In this document: positions 7,101-13,684 of the stretch, piece by piece
Layout of the letters: each line of letters starts with the position of its first letter
How positions within the stretch are numbered: the first letter of the stretch is position 1
Source of the DNA: Desulfobacteraceae bacterium
Lineage (GTDB): Bacteria; Desulfobacterota; DSM-4660; Desulfatiglandales; Desulfatiglandaceae
Assembly (NCBI GenBank): GCA_030589225.1
Contig: JAUUWD010000006.1
Span: 1 to 13,684 of the forward strand
Direction of reading: 5' to 3'
DNA: 13,684 bases
The notes under the pieces: generated by a model
What the model was told of the DNA's origin: nothing
Databases searched by the model: none
Seen by the model: the letters and a program-made list of their open reading frames with translations, nothing else
Position numbers and translations under genes: made by a program

Positions 7101-8296
7101 TCATTGGGAAAGGCGTAAAGGAAAGGCTGCGGGACCTTTTGGCTGGAAAAGGGCTGAAAACCGATCTTCTTGACAGGGTAACAGGCGATATCCTCATGCG
7201 TGAAAAAAAGACAATAAAGCAGGAAGATATTGACCGCATTGCAATCGAAGCCTGGTCAGGTGCAGACCTTAAAGGTAGCATGGATGTCATTGAAAGTCTT
7301 GAATCCATCATTAATAATTATTCTACTAAGGTGGCTCGTCTCACTAAAATATTTGACGATAAGATAGAGCGATTGAGCATCGGTGATGAATTGGCCCCGG
7401 GCGTCATCAAAATGGTGAAAGTTTATGTGGCGGTGAAACGCAAATTGTCTGTGGGAGACAAGATGGCTGGTCGTCACGGAAATAAGGGCGTCTTATCCAG
7501 AGTTCTTCCTGTTGAGGACATGCCTTATTTTGCAGATGGGACCCCGGTGGACATTGTCTTGAATCCTTTGGGTGTGCCATCGAGGATGAATGTGGGACAG
7601 GTACTGGAAACGCATTTGGGATGGGCCTCCTACGAACTGGGAAAACAGGTTAAAGCGCTGCTGGATAAGATGAAAACCCCTGATGAATTAAGGCGCAAAC
7701 TGAAAAAAGTGTTTGTAAAACAGGAGTATAATGAATTTATAAGGGACTTATCTGATGAGGAGCTTATAGACAGGGGCCGCTTATTGATGGACGGAGTACC
7801 CATGGCGTCGCCGGTTTTTGATGGTGCAGAAGAAGAAGAAATCCAAGATTGCCTGGAGGAGGCGGGATTACCTGTAACCGGTCAGGCGATACTTTATGAT
7901 GGCAGGACAGGCATTCCATTTGATCAGAGGATCACCGTCGGCATTATGTACGTAATGAAGCTCCATCATTTGGTGGATGACAAACTGCACGCACGTTCTA
8001 TTGGTCCCTATTCTCTTGTAACACAACAGCCATTGGGCGGAAAGGCCCAGTTTGGCGGTCAGCGATTGGGTGAGATGGAGGTCTGGGCAATGGAGTCCTA
8101 TGGGGCTGCGTATACTCTTCAAGAGTTTCTGACCGTTAAATCGGATGATGTAGCCGGGAGAACCCGGATGTATGAAAGGATTGTAAAGGGTAACAATGTG
8201 CTTGAAGCCGGACTACCGGAGTCTTTCAAGGTACTCATGAAAGAACTGCAGAGCCTTGGACTGGAAATTCAGCTTTTTGAGGATAGCCAGATTTAG
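4184..8296 (+). CDS. rpoB: DNA-directed RNA polymerase subunit beta
   Basis: The beta subunit forms one pincer of RNA polymerase and part of the catalytic cleft. I chose the ATG at 4184, 5 bases after AAGGAG (4173-4178), giving 1370 residues starting [17 protein letters not shown]. An in-frame GTG at 4157 lies in the repeat and has no ribosome binding site. E. coli beta has 1342. The rifampicin pocket (about 513-547) contains [15 protein letters not shown] and [12 protein letters not shown], with the usual sensitive residues Q521, D524, H534, R537 and S539 (E. coli 513, 516, 526, 529, 531). [10 protein letters not shown] holds the active-site lysines K1093 and K1101. Insertions typical of proteobacterial beta lie near 225-360 and 955-1075. 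The C-terminal region has [14 protein letters not shown] and [19 protein letters not shown]. rpoC follows after 83 bases. Confidence 0.99.
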   Translation: MAGENGVKRRPRRSFGKIKNVIEIPNLIDMQRRSYERFLQKDVLPDERQDFGLQGALMSVFPIHDFAGTSSLEFVRYRFEDGKYDEEDCLSRGMTYEAPLRLTVRLVVFDTDPVNGTKSIRDIKEQEIYFGTLPMMTDKGTFIVNGTERVVVSQLHRSPGAFFDHDKGKKHSSGKLLYSARIIPLRGSWLDFEFDPKDILYVRIDRRRKFPATILLKALGYSTGEVLRYFYETEIITIGKKECWREAKIESLYQKKITKDIVDTETGEILAKKGEKYTKRLHKAVQSAGLTRIPIDLSDVEGHVIADDLVDPETGEVLIEGNQVLTSEMLEILKEKGITEIECLVLDASGVSTAIRDTMLLDKIASPDEAILDIYRKMRPTSPPTQEVAKNFFNNLFFNNNTYDLSKVGRLKLNYRLNFDVPLEQRILRKEDIMGTVHELITLKSTEAMADDIDNLGNRRVRAVGELLENQYRIGLVRMERAIKERMSLQEVETLMPHDLINSKPVSAVVKEFFGTSQLSQFMDQTNPLSEITHKRRLSALGPGGLTRERAGFEVRDVHPTHYGRICPIETPEGPNIGLIVSLGTYARVNEFGFIETPYRLVENGRATKNIKYLSALDEVDYAIAQANAPLDEKGNFIREEAAVRIEGEAGKSPIGDVKYMDVSPDQLVSVSASLIPFLEHDDANRALMGSNMQRQAVPLLKARAPLVGTGIEGVVARDSGISVIARRDGVVESVEASRIVIRSSGGTDDDQSEVEIYKLAKFQKSNQSSCYTQKPIVHKGDIVKKGQIIADGPASELGELALGQNVMVAFMSWGGYNFEDSMLISERVVKEDIYTSIHIEEFEVVSRDTKLGKEEITRDIPNVGEDALRHLDESGIIRIGAEINPGDILVGKITPKGETQLSPEEKLLRAIFGDKAGDVRDTSLRVRPGVQGMVIDAKVFARRGVEKDQRSLYIEAQEMLRHKKDLQDELDVIGKGVKERLRDLLAGKGLKTDLLDRVTGDILMREKKTIKQEDIDRIAIEAWSGADLKGSMDVIESLESIINNYSTKVARLTKIFDDKIERLSIGDELAPGVIKMVKVYVAVKRKLSVGDKMAGRHGNKGVLSRVLPVEDMPYFADGTPVDIVLNPLGVPSRMNVGQVLETHLGWASYELGKQVKALLDKMKTPDELRRKLKKVFVKQEYNEFIRDLSDEELIDRGRLLMDGVPMASPVFDGAEEEEIQDCLEEAGLPVTGQAILYDGRTGIPFDQRITVGIMYVMKLHHLVDDKLHARSIGPYSLVTQQPLGGKAQFGGQRLGEMEVWAMESYGAAYTLQEFLTVKSDDVAGRTRMYERIVKGNNVLEAGLPESFKVLMKELQSLGLEIQLFEDSQI

Positions 8297-8366
8297 GAAT
8301 TGAATATCGTCTATTGTCGATTGCAGATTGAAAATCGGCAATAATCAATCGCCAATCGAAAATCCA
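8297..8366 (+). repeat. Heptamer-phased palindromic repeat between rpoB and rpoC
   Basis: The spacer from the base after the rpoB stop to the rpoC ribosome binding site is ten contiguous 7-base units. The first half has forward units such as CTATTGT, CGATTGC and AGATTGA; the second half has reverse-complement units such as CAATAAT, CAATCGC and CAATCGA. CGATTGCAGATTG (8318-8330) matches the reverse complement of CAATCGCCAATCG (8346-8358) at 11 of 13 positions, with a 15-base loop, so the RNA could form a stem just ahead of the AAAGGAG site. No terminator or promoter is seen. The period is visible directly; the function is unknown. Confidence 0.85.
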
Positions 8367-8379
8367 AAGGAGATAGGCA

Positions 8380-11300
8380 TTGGAAGAATTATATAGTTTC
8401 TTTACAAAGCCAAAGGATCCATCAAGCTTTAACGCTGTCAGGATTTCTTTGGCCTCGCCGGAAAAGATTAAAGAGTGGTCTTTTGGGGAGGTCAAGAAAC
8501 CTGAGACCATCAACTACAGGACTTTCAAGCCAGAGAGAGACGGGCTGTTTTGTTCGAAGATATTTGGGCCCATCAAAGATTATGAATGCAATTGCGGCAA
8601 GTACAAACGAATGAAACACAGAGGTATCGTGTGTGAAAAATGCGGCGTTGAGGTGATTCAGTCCAAAGTTCGCCGTGAACGGATGGGACATATTGAACTT
8701 GCCGCCCCTGTAGCCCACATTTGGTTCCTAAAGTGTCTTCCTTCCAAGATAGGTAACCTTTTGGACTTGACACTAAAAGACCTGGAACGGGTACTTTACT
8801 TTGAGGGCTACATTGTAATTGATCCGAAGGATACGCCCCTTGTAAAAGGCAGCCTGTTGACAGATGAACAACTGTACCAGGCAAAGGAGGACTATGGTGA
8901 TCGATTTGAAGCGGGTATAGGGGCTGAAGCGATCCAGACAATGTTGCGGGACCTGAACCTGGATGAACTCTCGCAAACCCTCAGGGCTGAAATGTTAGCA
9001 ACAAAGTCTGAAGCAAAACGGAAAAAGCTGGCAAAGCGGTTGAAGATCATTGGTGCGTTCAGAGATTCAAAGAACCGGCCGGAATGGACGATTCTGAATT
9101 ATATTCCGGTATTACCACCGGATCTTAGGCCGCTTGTACCCCTTGACGGCGGCCGATTTGCCACGTCTGATCTGAATGACCTTTATCGGCGGGTTATTAA
9201 TCGCAATAACAGGCTGAAAAGACTTCTCGATCTGAGTGCGCCTGATATCATAGTAAGAAACGAAAAGAGAATGCTTCAGGAGGCAGTAGATGTCCTGTTT
9301 GATAATGGGAGAAGAGGCAAAGTTGTCACGGGAGCAAACAAACGTCCTTTCAAGTCCCTAAGTGATATGCTCAAGGGCAAGCAAGGAAGGTTTCGACAGA
9401 ATTTACTCGGAAAGCGGGTGGATTATTCAGGCCGATCGGTTATTGTGGTTGGGCCTGATCTGCGCCTGCATCAGTGTGGACTTCCCAAAAAGATGGCGTT
9501 GGAGCTCTTTAAGCCCTTTATTTATAATAAACTGGATGAAAGAGGGCTTGTCACCACGATAAAGAGCGCAAAAAAGATGGTTGATAGAGAAACACCTGAG
9601 GTCTGGGATGCCCTCGATGAAGTGGTCAACGAATACTGTATTCTGTTGAATCGGGCTCCCACACTGCACCGTTTAGGAATTCAGGCTTTTGAGCCTATAC
9701 TTATTGAGGGCAAGGCAATTCAGCTTCATCCCCTGGTGTGTACCGCCTTTAATGCGGACTTTGATGGCGATCAGATGGCAGTCCATGTTCCGTTATCCAT
9801 TGAGGCCCAGATAGAGGCAAGGGTCCTCATGATGTCTACTAATAATATTCTTTCACCTGCCAGTGGGGATCCCATCATCGTTCCCAGCCAGGATATTGTA
9901 TTGGGAATGTACTATTTAACGCGAGAAAGGCCATTTTCTAAAGGAGAAGGAAAGGCTTATTCGAACCCACTGGAAGTGAGGATTGCTTATGATGCCGGTG
10001 AGTTAGATCTTCATGCCTCCATCAAAGTGAGGATAGAGGGAAAGCTTCAGGAGACCACTACAGGCCGTGTGATTCTATATGAAATCCTGCCAGAAACCCT
10101 TCCCTTTGCGCTGATCAATAAGGTCATGTCTAAAAAGGAACTGCGTATTTTGATAAACGAGTCCTATCGCGGGGCAGGGATCAAGTCTACGGTTATCCTG
10201 GGAGACCGGTTGAAAGATATGGGCTATAAATACGCCACGATTTCAGGTATGTCTATCTCCATTAATGACATGACGATCCCATCCAGGAAGGTAGAGATCA
10301 TTGAGCGGGCCGAGAATGAAGTAAAAAATATTGATGATCAATACATAAACGGGCTTATAACGGATGGGGAGAAATACAACAAAGTAGTGGATATCTGGTC
10401 CCAGGCCACAGAAGATGTGGCCTCGGAAATGATAAAGGAGATGGCCTTAGATGAAGTAAGGGGGCCTGGGAACAAGAGAAAGAAGACCAACAGTTTTAAC
10501 CCCATCTATATGATGTCAGATTCAGGCGCAAGGGGAAGTAAAGATCAAATGAGACAGTTGGCCGGCATGAGGGGCTTGATGGCGAAGCCATCAGGAGAGA
10601 TCATTGAAACCCCCATTACGTCTAACTTTCGTGAAGGGTTGACTGTTTTGCAGTATTTTATATCCACTCATGGAGCCAGAAAAGGCCTGGCCGATACGGC
10701 ACTCAAGACAGCTAATTCCGGGTACCTGACCCGAAGACTGGTGGACGTAGCACAGGACGCCATCGTTACTGAAGATAATTGCGGTACCATGGATGGCATC
10801 TGGGTGGATGCGCTTGTGGAAGGTGGCGAGATACTTCAGCGAGTCGGAGAACGGATCCTGGGTCGAGTTAGCCTTGAGGATATCTATGATCCAGTGACCG
10901 GTGATTTGCTTGTGAAGGCTGATGAGGAGATAGACGAAGAAAAAGTGAAGGAAGTCGAAGCTGCGGGATTGGAAAGGGTCAGGATCAGATCCGTTTTGAC
11001 ATGTGAGGCGAAAAGGGGGGTATGCAAGAAATGTTACGGCAGGGACCTTTCGCACGGCCATGAGGTCAATATCGGACAGCCCATTGGTATCGTCGCTGCT
11101 CAGTCCATTGGTGAACCTGGGACCCAGCTCACAATGAGGACATTTCATATTGGCGGTACAGCAAGTAAGAGGGTGGAACAATCTACAATTCAGCCCAGAA
11201 ATCAAGGCAAGATAAAGTTTATTAACCTGAAAACGGTCGAAAATGAAGAGGGGAACCTCGTTGTCATGAACCGTAATGGAGAAATTGCTGTTCTAGGCAA

Positions 11301-12453
11301 AGGTGAAAGGGAACTTGAGCGATATCCCATAATATACGGTGCCACTTTGAAAGTTAGTGATGGAAGCAAGGTCAAATCAGACCAGATCCTGGCTGAATGG
11401 GACCCTTTTACGATACCTATCATGACAGAGGTGAGTGGCGTTATTAAATTCGGTGATATTACGGAAGGCCGGACCATGCGGGAAAAGCGTGACAAGGTCA
11501 CGGGAAAGATCAGCAGGGTGATTGTTGAATCCCGTGACGTGGATATCAGGCCTCGGATTTCCATTAAAGACAGCAGCGGAAAAACGGCCAGTCTGCCTGG
11601 TAGTACAAAGGCCAAGGCCCGGAATTATCTGCCGGTGGGCGCTATAATTATGGTTAACGAGGGAGATGAGGTGGGTCCTGGTTCCGTATTGGCAAAGATC
11701 CCGCGAGAAACCACTAAGACGAAGGATATTACAGGTGGTTTGCCGCGTGTTGCAGAGCTGTTTGAAGTGAGAAAACCAAAACAGACAGCCATCATCAGTG
11801 AAATAGATGGTGTTATCTCGTTTGGGAAATATACAAAGGGTAAGCGAAAAATGACGATTACCCCGGAGGTGGGTGAGTCTGTAGATTATTTTGTGGGAAG
11901 AGGAAAGCATGTCAGCGTCCTGGAAGGGGACTATGTGAGGGCAGGTGAGGCGTTAATGGACGGATCGGTCGACCCTCATGACATATTGAAGATCAGAGGC
12001 ACCAAGGAACTGGCCAAATACCTGGTCAATGAGGTACAGGAAGTGTACAGGCTGCAAGGGGTGAAAATTAATGATAAGCATATTGAGGTTATTGTCCGTC
12101 AGATGTTGCGACAGGTGAATGTGACTGACGTGGGAGATTCCCATTTCCTTTTGGGGGAACATGTGGAAAAGTGGCGCTTTGAAGAAGAGAACAGAAAAAT
12201 TATCGATAAAGGTGAAAAACCGGCCACCGCAGAACCTCTACTGCTGGGAATTACCAAGGCGTCCCTGAGCACTGAGAGTTTTATATCAGCAGCATCTTTC
12301 CAGGAAACAACCAAGGTCTTGTCTGATGCAAGTGTGGCCGGAAAAATAGACTTCCTCAAGGGGTTGAAAGAGAATGTGATTATGGGCCGCCTGATTCCGG
12401 CTGGTACCGGGTTGAAGACTTACAGAAATATTGAAATGGGTGTTGGCAGTTAA
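8380..12453 (+). CDS. rpoC: DNA-directed RNA polymerase subunit beta'
   Basis: Beta' carries the catalytic magnesium site of RNA polymerase. The protein has 1357 residues (E. coli 1407). The start is TTG at 8380, 7 bases after AAAGGAG (8366-8372); no ATG lies near, and the first residues [20 protein letters not shown] align with family N termini. The N-terminal zinc site is C70, C72, C85, C88. The catalytic loop NADFDGD has D460, D462 and D464, the same numbers as E. coli. The second zinc site is C801, C875, C882, C885. The bridge helix and trigger loop region includes [24 protein letters not shown]. The long segment after it is the proteobacterial-type insertion within the trigger loop. The C terminus ([24 protein letters not shown]) is complete. 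It follows rpoB in the same transcript. Confidence 0.98.
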   Translation: MEELYSFFTKPKDPSSFNAVRISLASPEKIKEWSFGEVKKPETINYRTFKPERDGLFCSKIFGPIKDYECNCGKYKRMKHRGIVCEKCGVEVIQSKVRRERMGHIELAAPVAHIWFLKCLPSKIGNLLDLTLKDLERVLYFEGYIVIDPKDTPLVKGSLLTDEQLYQAKEDYGDRFEAGIGAEAIQTMLRDLNLDELSQTLRAEMLATKSEAKRKKLAKRLKIIGAFRDSKNRPEWTILNYIPVLPPDLRPLVPLDGGRFATSDLNDLYRRVINRNNRLKRLLDLSAPDIIVRNEKRMLQEAVDVLFDNGRRGKVVTGANKRPFKSLSDMLKGKQGRFRQNLLGKRVDYSGRSVIVVGPDLRLHQCGLPKKMALELFKPFIYNKLDERGLVTTIKSAKKMVDRETPEVWDALDEVVNEYCILLNRAPTLHRLGIQAFEPILIEGKAIQLHPLVCTAFNADFDGDQMAVHVPLSIEAQIEARVLMMSTNNILSPASGDPIIVPSQDIVLGMYYLTRERPFSKGEGKAYSNPLEVRIAYDAGELDLHASIKVRIEGKLQETTTGRVILYEILPETLPFALINKVMSKKELRILINESYRGAGIKSTVILGDRLKDMGYKYATISGMSISINDMTIPSRKVEIIERAENEVKNIDDQYINGLITDGEKYNKVVDIWSQATEDVASEMIKEMALDEVRGPGNKRKKTNSFNPIYMMSDSGARGSKDQMRQLAGMRGLMAKPSGEIIETPITSNFREGLTVLQYFISTHGARKGLADTALKTANSGYLTRRLVDVAQDAIVTEDNCGTMDGIWVDALVEGGEILQRVGERILGRVSLEDIYDPVTGDLLVKADEEIDEEKVKEVEAAGLERVRIRSVLTCEAKRGVCKKCYGRDLSHGHEVNIGQPIGIVAAQSIGEPGTQLTMRTFHIGGTASKRVEQSTIQPRNQGKIKFINLKTVENEEGNLVVMNRNGEIAVLGKGERELERYPIIYGATLKVSDGSKVKSDQILAEWDPFTIPIMTEVSGVIKFGDITEGRTMREKRDKVTGKISRVIVESRDVDIRPRISIKDSSGKTASLPGSTKAKARNYLPVGAIIMVNEGDEVGPGSVLAKIPRETTKTKDITGGLPRVAELFEVRKPKQTAIISEIDGVISFGKYTKGKRKMTITPEVGESVDYFVGRGKHVSVLEGDYVRAGEALMDGSVDPHDILKIRGTKELAKYLVNEVQEVYRLQGVKINDKHIEVIVRQMLRQVNVTDVGDSHFLLGEHVEKWRFEEENRKIIDKGEKPATAEPLLLGITKASLSTESFISAASFQETTKVLSDASVAGKIDFLKGLKENVIMGRLIPAGTGLKTYRNIEMGVGS

Positions 12454-12482
12454 ATTTTTTATTATTTAGTCTTGAAAATACC

Positions 12483-12511
12483 TTGACAAATAGTAAAAAC
12501 AAAAATAGAAG
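12483..12511 (+). promoter_or_regulatory. Candidate promoter for rpsL-rpsG
   Basis: The 141-base gap between rpoC and rpsL is strongly AT-rich. It holds a perfect -35 hexamer TTGACA at 12483-12488, with TAGAAG at 12506-12511 at 17-base spacing (four of six matches to TATAAT). A second TTGACA at 12551-12556 has no credible -10 partner. Most bacteria start a separate str-operon transcript before rpsL, so a promoter is expected here. I see no rho-independent terminator after rpoC: the T-tract at 12455-12460 has no stem before it, so read-through from rpoC is also possible. Confidence 0.4.
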
Positions 12512-12594
12512 AAAGAGTTCTGTATTTTTATGGTTTTTCAGGATCAAATATTGACAATTTATGCCTTTGATTAAGTGAAGCTTTAGGAGATTCT

Positions 12595-12972
12595 ATGCCG
12601 ACCATTAACCAACTCATTAGAAAGGGCCGACGTAAACCCAAGAAAAAGGCCAAGACCCCTGCTCTTCAGGGCGCGCCTCAGAAGAGAGGCGTGTGTGTAA
12701 GGGTATATACATCGACACCCAAAAAACCCAACTCTGCACTGCGAAAGGTTGCCAGGGTGAGGTTGACAAACGGAATCGAAGTGACTTCGTATATCCCGGG
12801 TATGGGCCACAACCTTCAAGAACACTCGGTTGTCTTGATTCGAGGAGGCCGGGTTAAGGATTTGCCCGGTGTAAGGTATCATATTATCAGGGGCACGATG
12901 GATACAACCGGCGTGGATGATCGCAGGCAGGGTCGATCAAAGTATGGGGCTAAACGACCAAAGAGTCTTTGA
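12595..12972 (+). CDS. rpsL: 30S ribosomal protein S12
   Basis: S12 sits at the decoding centre of the small subunit and controls accuracy. The 125 residues are normal length. Conserved motifs are [50 protein letters not shown], and the tail [12 protein letters not shown]. The residues where streptomycin resistance arises are unchanged: K43 in TPKKPNS and K88 in RVKDLPG. D89, the usual methylthiolation site, is also present. The ATG at 12595 follows TTAGGAGA (12583-12590), a good ribosome binding site. rpsG starts 30 bases after the stop, so the two form one unit. Confidence 0.98.
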   Translation: MPTINQLIRKGRRKPKKKAKTPALQGAPQKRGVCVRVYTSTPKKPNSALRKVARVRLTNGIEVTSYIPGMGHNLQEHSVVLIRGGRVKDLPGVRYHIIRGTMDTTGVDDRRQGRSKYGAKRPKSL

Positions 12973-13002
12973 TATCCCTATTTATTTTTTGGAGAATTTT
13001 TG

Positions 13003-13473
13003 ATGCCCAGGAAGAGAGTATTTGCGAAGCGAGAGATAGTGTCTGATCCTAAGTACAAAAGTGTACTTGTGACAAAATTTGTTAATAATCTGATGAAGAA
13101 GGGTAAAAAGAGCCTTGCGCAGTCGATCCTTTATGGATCTTTCGACATTATTTCGGAAAAAACTAAGCAAGACCCCGTAACAGTTTTTAAGAAAGCAGTC
13201 GAAAACGTTAAGCCTACGGTGGAGGTGAAATCCCGACGAGTTGGTGGTTCCACATACCAGGTCCCCACGGAAGTGAGGCCGTCCAGAAGGCAGGCGCTAA
13301 GCATTCGGTGGATCATCAGCTATTCCACCCAGAGGGGCGAAAAGACAATGGCCGCCAAACTTGCGGGCGAGTTAATGGATGCTGCCAATACGAGAGGGGC
13401 TGCGATTAAAAAGAAGGATGATACACACAGGATGGCTGAGGCCAACAAGGCTTTTGCCCATTATCGATGGTAA
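13003..13473 (+). CDS. rpsG: 30S ribosomal protein S7
   Basis: S7 nucleates assembly of the 30S head and lies near the mRNA exit and E site. I chose the ATG at 13003, 8 bases after GGAG (12991-12994), which gives the typical 156 residues starting [41 protein letters not shown] one codon upstream would only add a methionine. Motifs include [23 protein letters not shown] and the C-terminal [15 protein letters not shown], so the gene is intact. In the usual str operon fusA follows; here the next gene is tuf, 100 bases on, past a heptamer repeat. Confidence 0.98.
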   Translation: MPRKRVFAKREIVSDPKYKSVLVTKFVNNLMKKGKKSLAQSILYGSFDIISEKTKQDPVTVFKKAVENVKPTVEVKSRRVGGSTYQVPTEVRPSRRQALSIRWIISYSTQRGEKTMAAKLAGELMDAANTRGAAIKKKDDTHRMAEANKAFAHYRW

Positions 13474-13493
13474 ATAGGAGTAATTCAGCAGGG

Positions 13494-13556
13494 AGTAAGC
13501 AGTAAGAAGTAGGCAGTAAGTGTGAAGTGTGTTATGAGGTGTTTACTGCTTACCAC
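13494..13556 (+). repeat. Heptamer-phased palindromic repeat before the second tuf (AGTAAGC type)
   Basis: Nine contiguous 7-base units lie between rpsG and tuf. The first four are AGTAAGC, AGTAAGA, AGTAGGC and AGTAAGT. Three diverged units follow. The last two, TTACTGC and TTACCAC, are the reverse-complement form. GTAAGCAGTAA (13495-13505) is a perfect 11-base inverted match to TTACTGCTTAC (13543-13553), with 37 bases between. The array ends 4 bases before the AGGAGGG site of tuf. The design is the same as before nusG, rpoB and rpoC, but with a different heptamer. It is not a CRISPR, as there are no spacers. No promoter or terminator is evident. Confidence 0.85.
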
Positions 13557-13573
13557 ACATAGGAGGGCATGAG

Positions 13574-13684
13574 ATGGGCAAGAAGAAATTTGAGAGGACG
13601 AAGCCGCATATAAACGTGGGAACGATAGGGCATATAGATCATGGCAAGACGACGTTAACGGCGGCTATTACGAAGCATTTAGAG
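13574..13684 (+). CDS. tuf: Elongation factor Tu, N-terminal start only (second tuf copy)
   Basis: The first 37 codons of EF-Tu are present and the gene runs off the window. The start [34 protein letters not shown] is diagnostic. The GTP-binding P-loop GHIDHGKT is at residues 19-26. EF-G would read GIMAHIDAGKTTTTER, so this is tuf and not fusA. The ATG at 13574 follows AGGAGGG (13561-13567) with a 6-base spacer; an ATG at 13569 is out of frame. The short stretch uses only ACG for its six threonines and ATA for three of four isoleucines, unlike rpsL nearby. Whether it matches the copy at the left end cannot be judged, since the visible parts do not overlap. Confidence 0.96.
   Translation, partial: MGKKKFERTKPHINVGTIGHIDHGKTTLTAAITKHLE

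Noticed and set aside
12440..12470. Intrinsic terminator after rpoC
   Set aside because: There is a T-tract at 12455-12460 but no GC-rich stem before it.
634..13316. Minus-strand and other-frame ORFs of 60-200 codons inside the ribosomal and polymerase genes
   Set aside because: All overlap firmly identified genes, have no recognisable family pattern and look like shadows of the real frames.
13494..13556. CRISPR array
   Set aside because: Units are 7 bases, contiguous and mirrored, with no spacers and no cas genes.
1..13684. A new protein-based system hidden in the window
   Set aside because: Every gap over 100 bases was read; none holds a credible gene. All genes are standard housekeeping families, so the unexplained content is limited to the spacers.

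Overview
The window is a conserved housekeeping block of a Gram-negative bacterium, with every gene on the + strand. The order is tuf (3' end only), rpmG, tRNA-Trp, secE, nusG, rplK, rplA, rplJ, rplL, rpoB, rpoC, rpsL, rpsG, and a second tuf (5' end only). This is the secE-nusG / rplKAJL-rpoBC / str-operon arrangement. Moderate base composition, the proteobacterial-type insertions in RpoB and RpoC, and the spacer repeats suggest a deltaproteobacterium (Desulfobacterota). That placement is an inference from protein similarity and layout; no marker in the window proves it.

Layout. Bases 1-312 hold the end of EF-Tu and the gene for L33. Bases 313-421 are a spacer with an imperfect inverted repeat, followed by tRNA-Trp(CCA) at 422-498. 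secE (521-895) is separated from nusG (1142-1672) by 246 bases that hold a heptamer repeat array interrupted by a 132-bp palindromic MITE-like element. rplK and rplA follow closely. The 291-base rplA-rplJ gap carries two hairpins, a convincing L10 autoregulatory leader and a possible Shine-Dalgarno-sequestering helix. rplJ, rplL, rpoB (4184-8296) and rpoC (8380-12453) form the core. A 141-base AT-rich spacer with a promoter candidate precedes rpsL and rpsG. Then comes a second heptamer-type repeat and the start of tuf, with no fusA between rpsG and tuf.

Function. The genes supply the ribosomal stalk and its base (L11, L10, L7/L12, with L1), decoding-site proteins (S12, S7), L33, EF-Tu, the two large RNA polymerase subunits, the elongation factor NusG that links polymerase to the ribosome, the SecE translocon subunit and a tRNA. 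No gene here is novel, and I see no defence, mobile or metabolic system.

The unusual signal is in the spacers. Those before nusG, rpoB, rpoC and tuf are built from contiguous 7-base units. The units read one way in the first half and as the reverse complement in the second half, and they stop at the ribosome binding site. Before nusG, rpoB and rpoC the unit is ATTGNNN/GATTNNN-like; before tuf it is AGTAAGC-like. Other points of interest are the absence of fusA at its usual place, the two tuf copies at the window ends, and non-ATG or weakly signalled starts for nusG (GTG), rpoC (TTG) and secE (no visible Shine-Dalgarno).
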